Shown piece by piece: positions 61,787 through 64,000 of a stretch of DNA of 64,000 nucleotides. Position numbers and translations under genes: made by a program. The stretch is from Melieria omissa. Its lineage: Eukaryota; Arthropoda; Insecta; Diptera; Ulidiidae. The notes beneath the pieces are model-generated. The model saw only the letters and a list, made by a program, of their open reading frames with translations. It made no database searches and was not told the DNA's origin. Location: assembly GCA_963971225.1 (NCBI GenBank), contig OZ020269.1, forward strand, positions 108,695,486-108,759,485, written 5' to 3'. How positions within the stretch are numbered: the stretch's first letter is position 1; each line of letters begins with the position of its first letter.

Positions 61787-64000
61787 CTGTTTTGAGTACA
61801 CAAGAAAATTACGACAATAAATATAGAAAAATTCACGGATTGCACGATAAGCACTGTGGCACGTGATAATTCAACTAATTGGATGCAATTTCTTTGGAAT
61901 CACATTTGACAAACGTTCACTATGAGTTGTGTTATTTGTAAGAGTTTCTTCACTTTTTCATAGTATTTTAACTCTTTCGGGACTACTAGGATAATACATC
62001 CCAGCAAGTTTTTAATGCCCCTCAAAGCAATTATTCAAATCTTGCGACCCACGCAAAATAGTTTTTCGATTTCGGTGTTCCCGCGAAAAGGGATGATTTC
62101 AGAATTTTTGAGCATCCAATATAATTTCCCAACCCCAACATTCATAGCATGAGAATATTTCTACTGAGAGTATTTTGGATTTCAAAATTAAACTCCGTCC
62201 CGAAAGGGTGAAAGCCATCACGGCTTCAAGTTGCCGACAATTTGAACAACTACTTGACTATCTTTTAATTATTCTGAAAAAACAAACCAATTGGATGTGA
62301 GTTAAGCTGCCAAAAATATTGCAAATTACTTTCTTGAAAAGCCAACGTAATGCGATTTTCATTTCGCAAAGCACGTCGATTCGTTGGCGGCGTCACAACA
62401 TCTCCTTTAGCCCCTTGAACAGACTCAACGTACATTTTGTGTAGGTTGCTGTGAAGTGAAATTTCCAAACAAATCAATTTTGGCTGATTAGTTCGCTGAA
62501 CTGCTTATGAAACATTCACAAAAACAACTGTGCTGCTGCCCAATACTCGACCATTTCCATTTATCTTAAATTTTTTTGGCTGTGACACATATGCGACAAT
62601 CACAAGCCATGTGTGGTCACTTCCCTTTTTCATAGTCGCTGCCATTGTCGTCGGTTGATTGTTGTCACATTTTCATTCACTACCGACTAAGCGGTCGAGA
62701 CGCTGCTCTGTTGTTGTTGTACACGTCAATATAAATACAAACTGTATTCAAATCAATACAATTTGAATGACAACTGTTGTGCTCATATAAAAGTATGCAA
62801 ATATTTGTATAGTTCACACCTATAAATTATATTCTATTATATAAACCGCTACCATTGTGCTTTATCAACGACAATGACAGCAGCTTTATTAGTCGATAGC
62901 ACAGTGGACACAGTGGACTTGTGTTTAGTACGAGACGCGTAAGCGCATTGCTTGCGGAATACGAACAATCGAAGTATTGGGCGCAACTTTTGTTCCTGTT
63001 GGTAAAGAATAATTGTCTTAAAATTGGCGAATATTGCCGAGTGGCTGAAATAATTTGTATTTTGCTTCCCTTTGTTCTATAAAGTTTTTCTTTATTCTCT
63101 CAAAGATATGAAACTTGGAAATCGTAATTGTCAAATGCCTCAAAATTAGTTAGGGAAATGTCAAAGATGCGGACTTTTAAACTTAAAAAAATTTCAATTA
63201 AAAAAACTAATGCTACTGCCTCGCCTAAGACACCTGATGCAGCCATGAAGAGTCTTCATGCCCTTTCACAACTCGTTGTCGCCGTCCTAAGTTCAAAGCG
63301 AAGTTGGAAAACGAAGAAGCGGCGCAAACGAAACCAATGAACTCATTTACAATTATCGGCTGAATATCACGCTTAACCTTTTGAAAGCAACATTCGCGCA
63401 TAAATATCAACGGCACAAGCGGCCGTTCCGGCGAACAACAGTGCCATCCTCCGCCACCAACAACACCTAACCTTTAAATTCGATATTAATGGAATTATGC
63501 AATGAAATTGTTAACATTTTCAATTTGCCAGCAGGCAAGCAGTCGAACGACGAGCAGGCAGCAGCCCGCGTTGCGTTCGTGCAACTGCTATTATGTGTTG
63601 CGCCAGCAACAACATCAACCACCACCAACGGCCGATGGCACGTAGCAAGTAGCAGCGGACGACGAACGACTGCATGCATTTGTAAAATGAACTGCCAATT
63701 GAGATAGGAAGAGCAACAGCAACGAAACAATTTTGCGCACATCATGCCACACGAAACGGAAACGGGTTTCCGATGCAGAGCGCCAAGGAGACTGCAGCAA
63801 GATTGCGGCTGCAGCTGCTGTCGTTGAAGACGTTGTCGGCGTTTTGCCACAGACAAAGTCAAAGTCGCACGCGCTTGCCTGTAGTCACTGGCAGAGGAAT
63901 CCAAGGCCCAACTTCAAAAGAACCTCAAGTGGATTTCATAGGCCGGCGCACACTTAAGCGACGTTTACCGTTACGTAATTAGAACACCGCGTAACTTAAC
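61787..64000. other. upstream intron of the ADAMTS-like gene; nothing else seen
   Basis: The first readable exon starts at 61786 with an acceptor, so this is probably intron leading to 5' exons outside the window. The 63460-63960 stretch is GC-richer with open frames on both strands but no family resemblance. Confidence 0.4.
61972..62208. mobile_element. 237-bp piggyBac-type MITE candidate
   Basis: TTAA precedes the left end at 61968-61971. The termini CTCTTTCGGGAC and inverted CCCTTTCGGGAC differ at one base. The right flank is TGAA, not TTAA. The end sequence resembles the CCCTTTCG ends of the element at 19980-20685. No coding capacity. Confidence 0.6.

Noticed and set aside
1..64000. CRISPR arrays, operons, integrons or retroviral coding regions
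   Set aside because: No regularly spaced repeats, no bacterial-type gene packing, and no gag, pol or env motifs were seen.

Overview
The window is nuclear DNA of a higher dipteran insect, most likely a tephritid-type fruit fly. The evidence is short phase-consistent introns, AATAAA poly(A) signals, a DREF-type promoter box, Drosophila-like proteins (Psi, Dek, IntS8, Fen1), and a very high load of small class II elements and tRNA-derived SINEs. No bacterial-type features are present. From memory, the Drosophila melanogaster orthologues of Psi, Dek, Fen1 and IntS8 lie close together near 53C-D on 2R, so the gene block is probably conserved; this should be checked.

Layout. 1-20.9 kb holds no gene I can support. 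It contains two complete SINEs with target duplications, a piggyBac-type MITE split by a CACTA-like MITE, a foldback-like relative of that MITE, a complete piggyBac-type MITE and mariner fragments. 21.1-24.9 kb: IntS8 (+, 14 exons, 1010 aa). 25.1-26.6 kb: Fen1 (-, 5 exons, 384 aa), tail-to-tail with IntS8 and with apparently overlapping 3' ends. 28.1-32.0 kb: Dek (+, at least 12 coding exons, first exon not located). 34-44 kb: a transposon-rich stretch with a Tc1 element inside a mariner relic, a PIF/Harbinger-like MITE inside a piggyBac-type MITE, and a Tc1/mariner element with DD37E spacing. 45.8-49.3 kb: Psi (-, 9 coding exons, 818 aa, four KH domains). 50.5-50.9 kb: a TMEM14-family membrane protein (+). 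51.6-61.8 kb: the 3' part of an ADAMTS-like metalloprotease gene (-). It carries the zinc-binding site and disintegrin-like region, followed by an unusual 656-residue low-complexity tail exon. Its 5' exons lie beyond the window.

The genes form no operon. By family, IntS8, Psi and Dek act in RNA 3'-end processing or attenuation, splicing control and chromatin; Fen1 acts in DNA replication and repair; the ADAMTS-like protein should be secreted. For IntS8, Fen1, Psi and the TMEM14 gene, and for the visible parts of Dek and ADAMTS, summed exon lengths are multiples of three and splice phases join without frame breaks. The most distinctive property of the window is three separate cases of one DNA transposon inserted into another, with boundaries that can be read from terminal repeats and target-site duplications.
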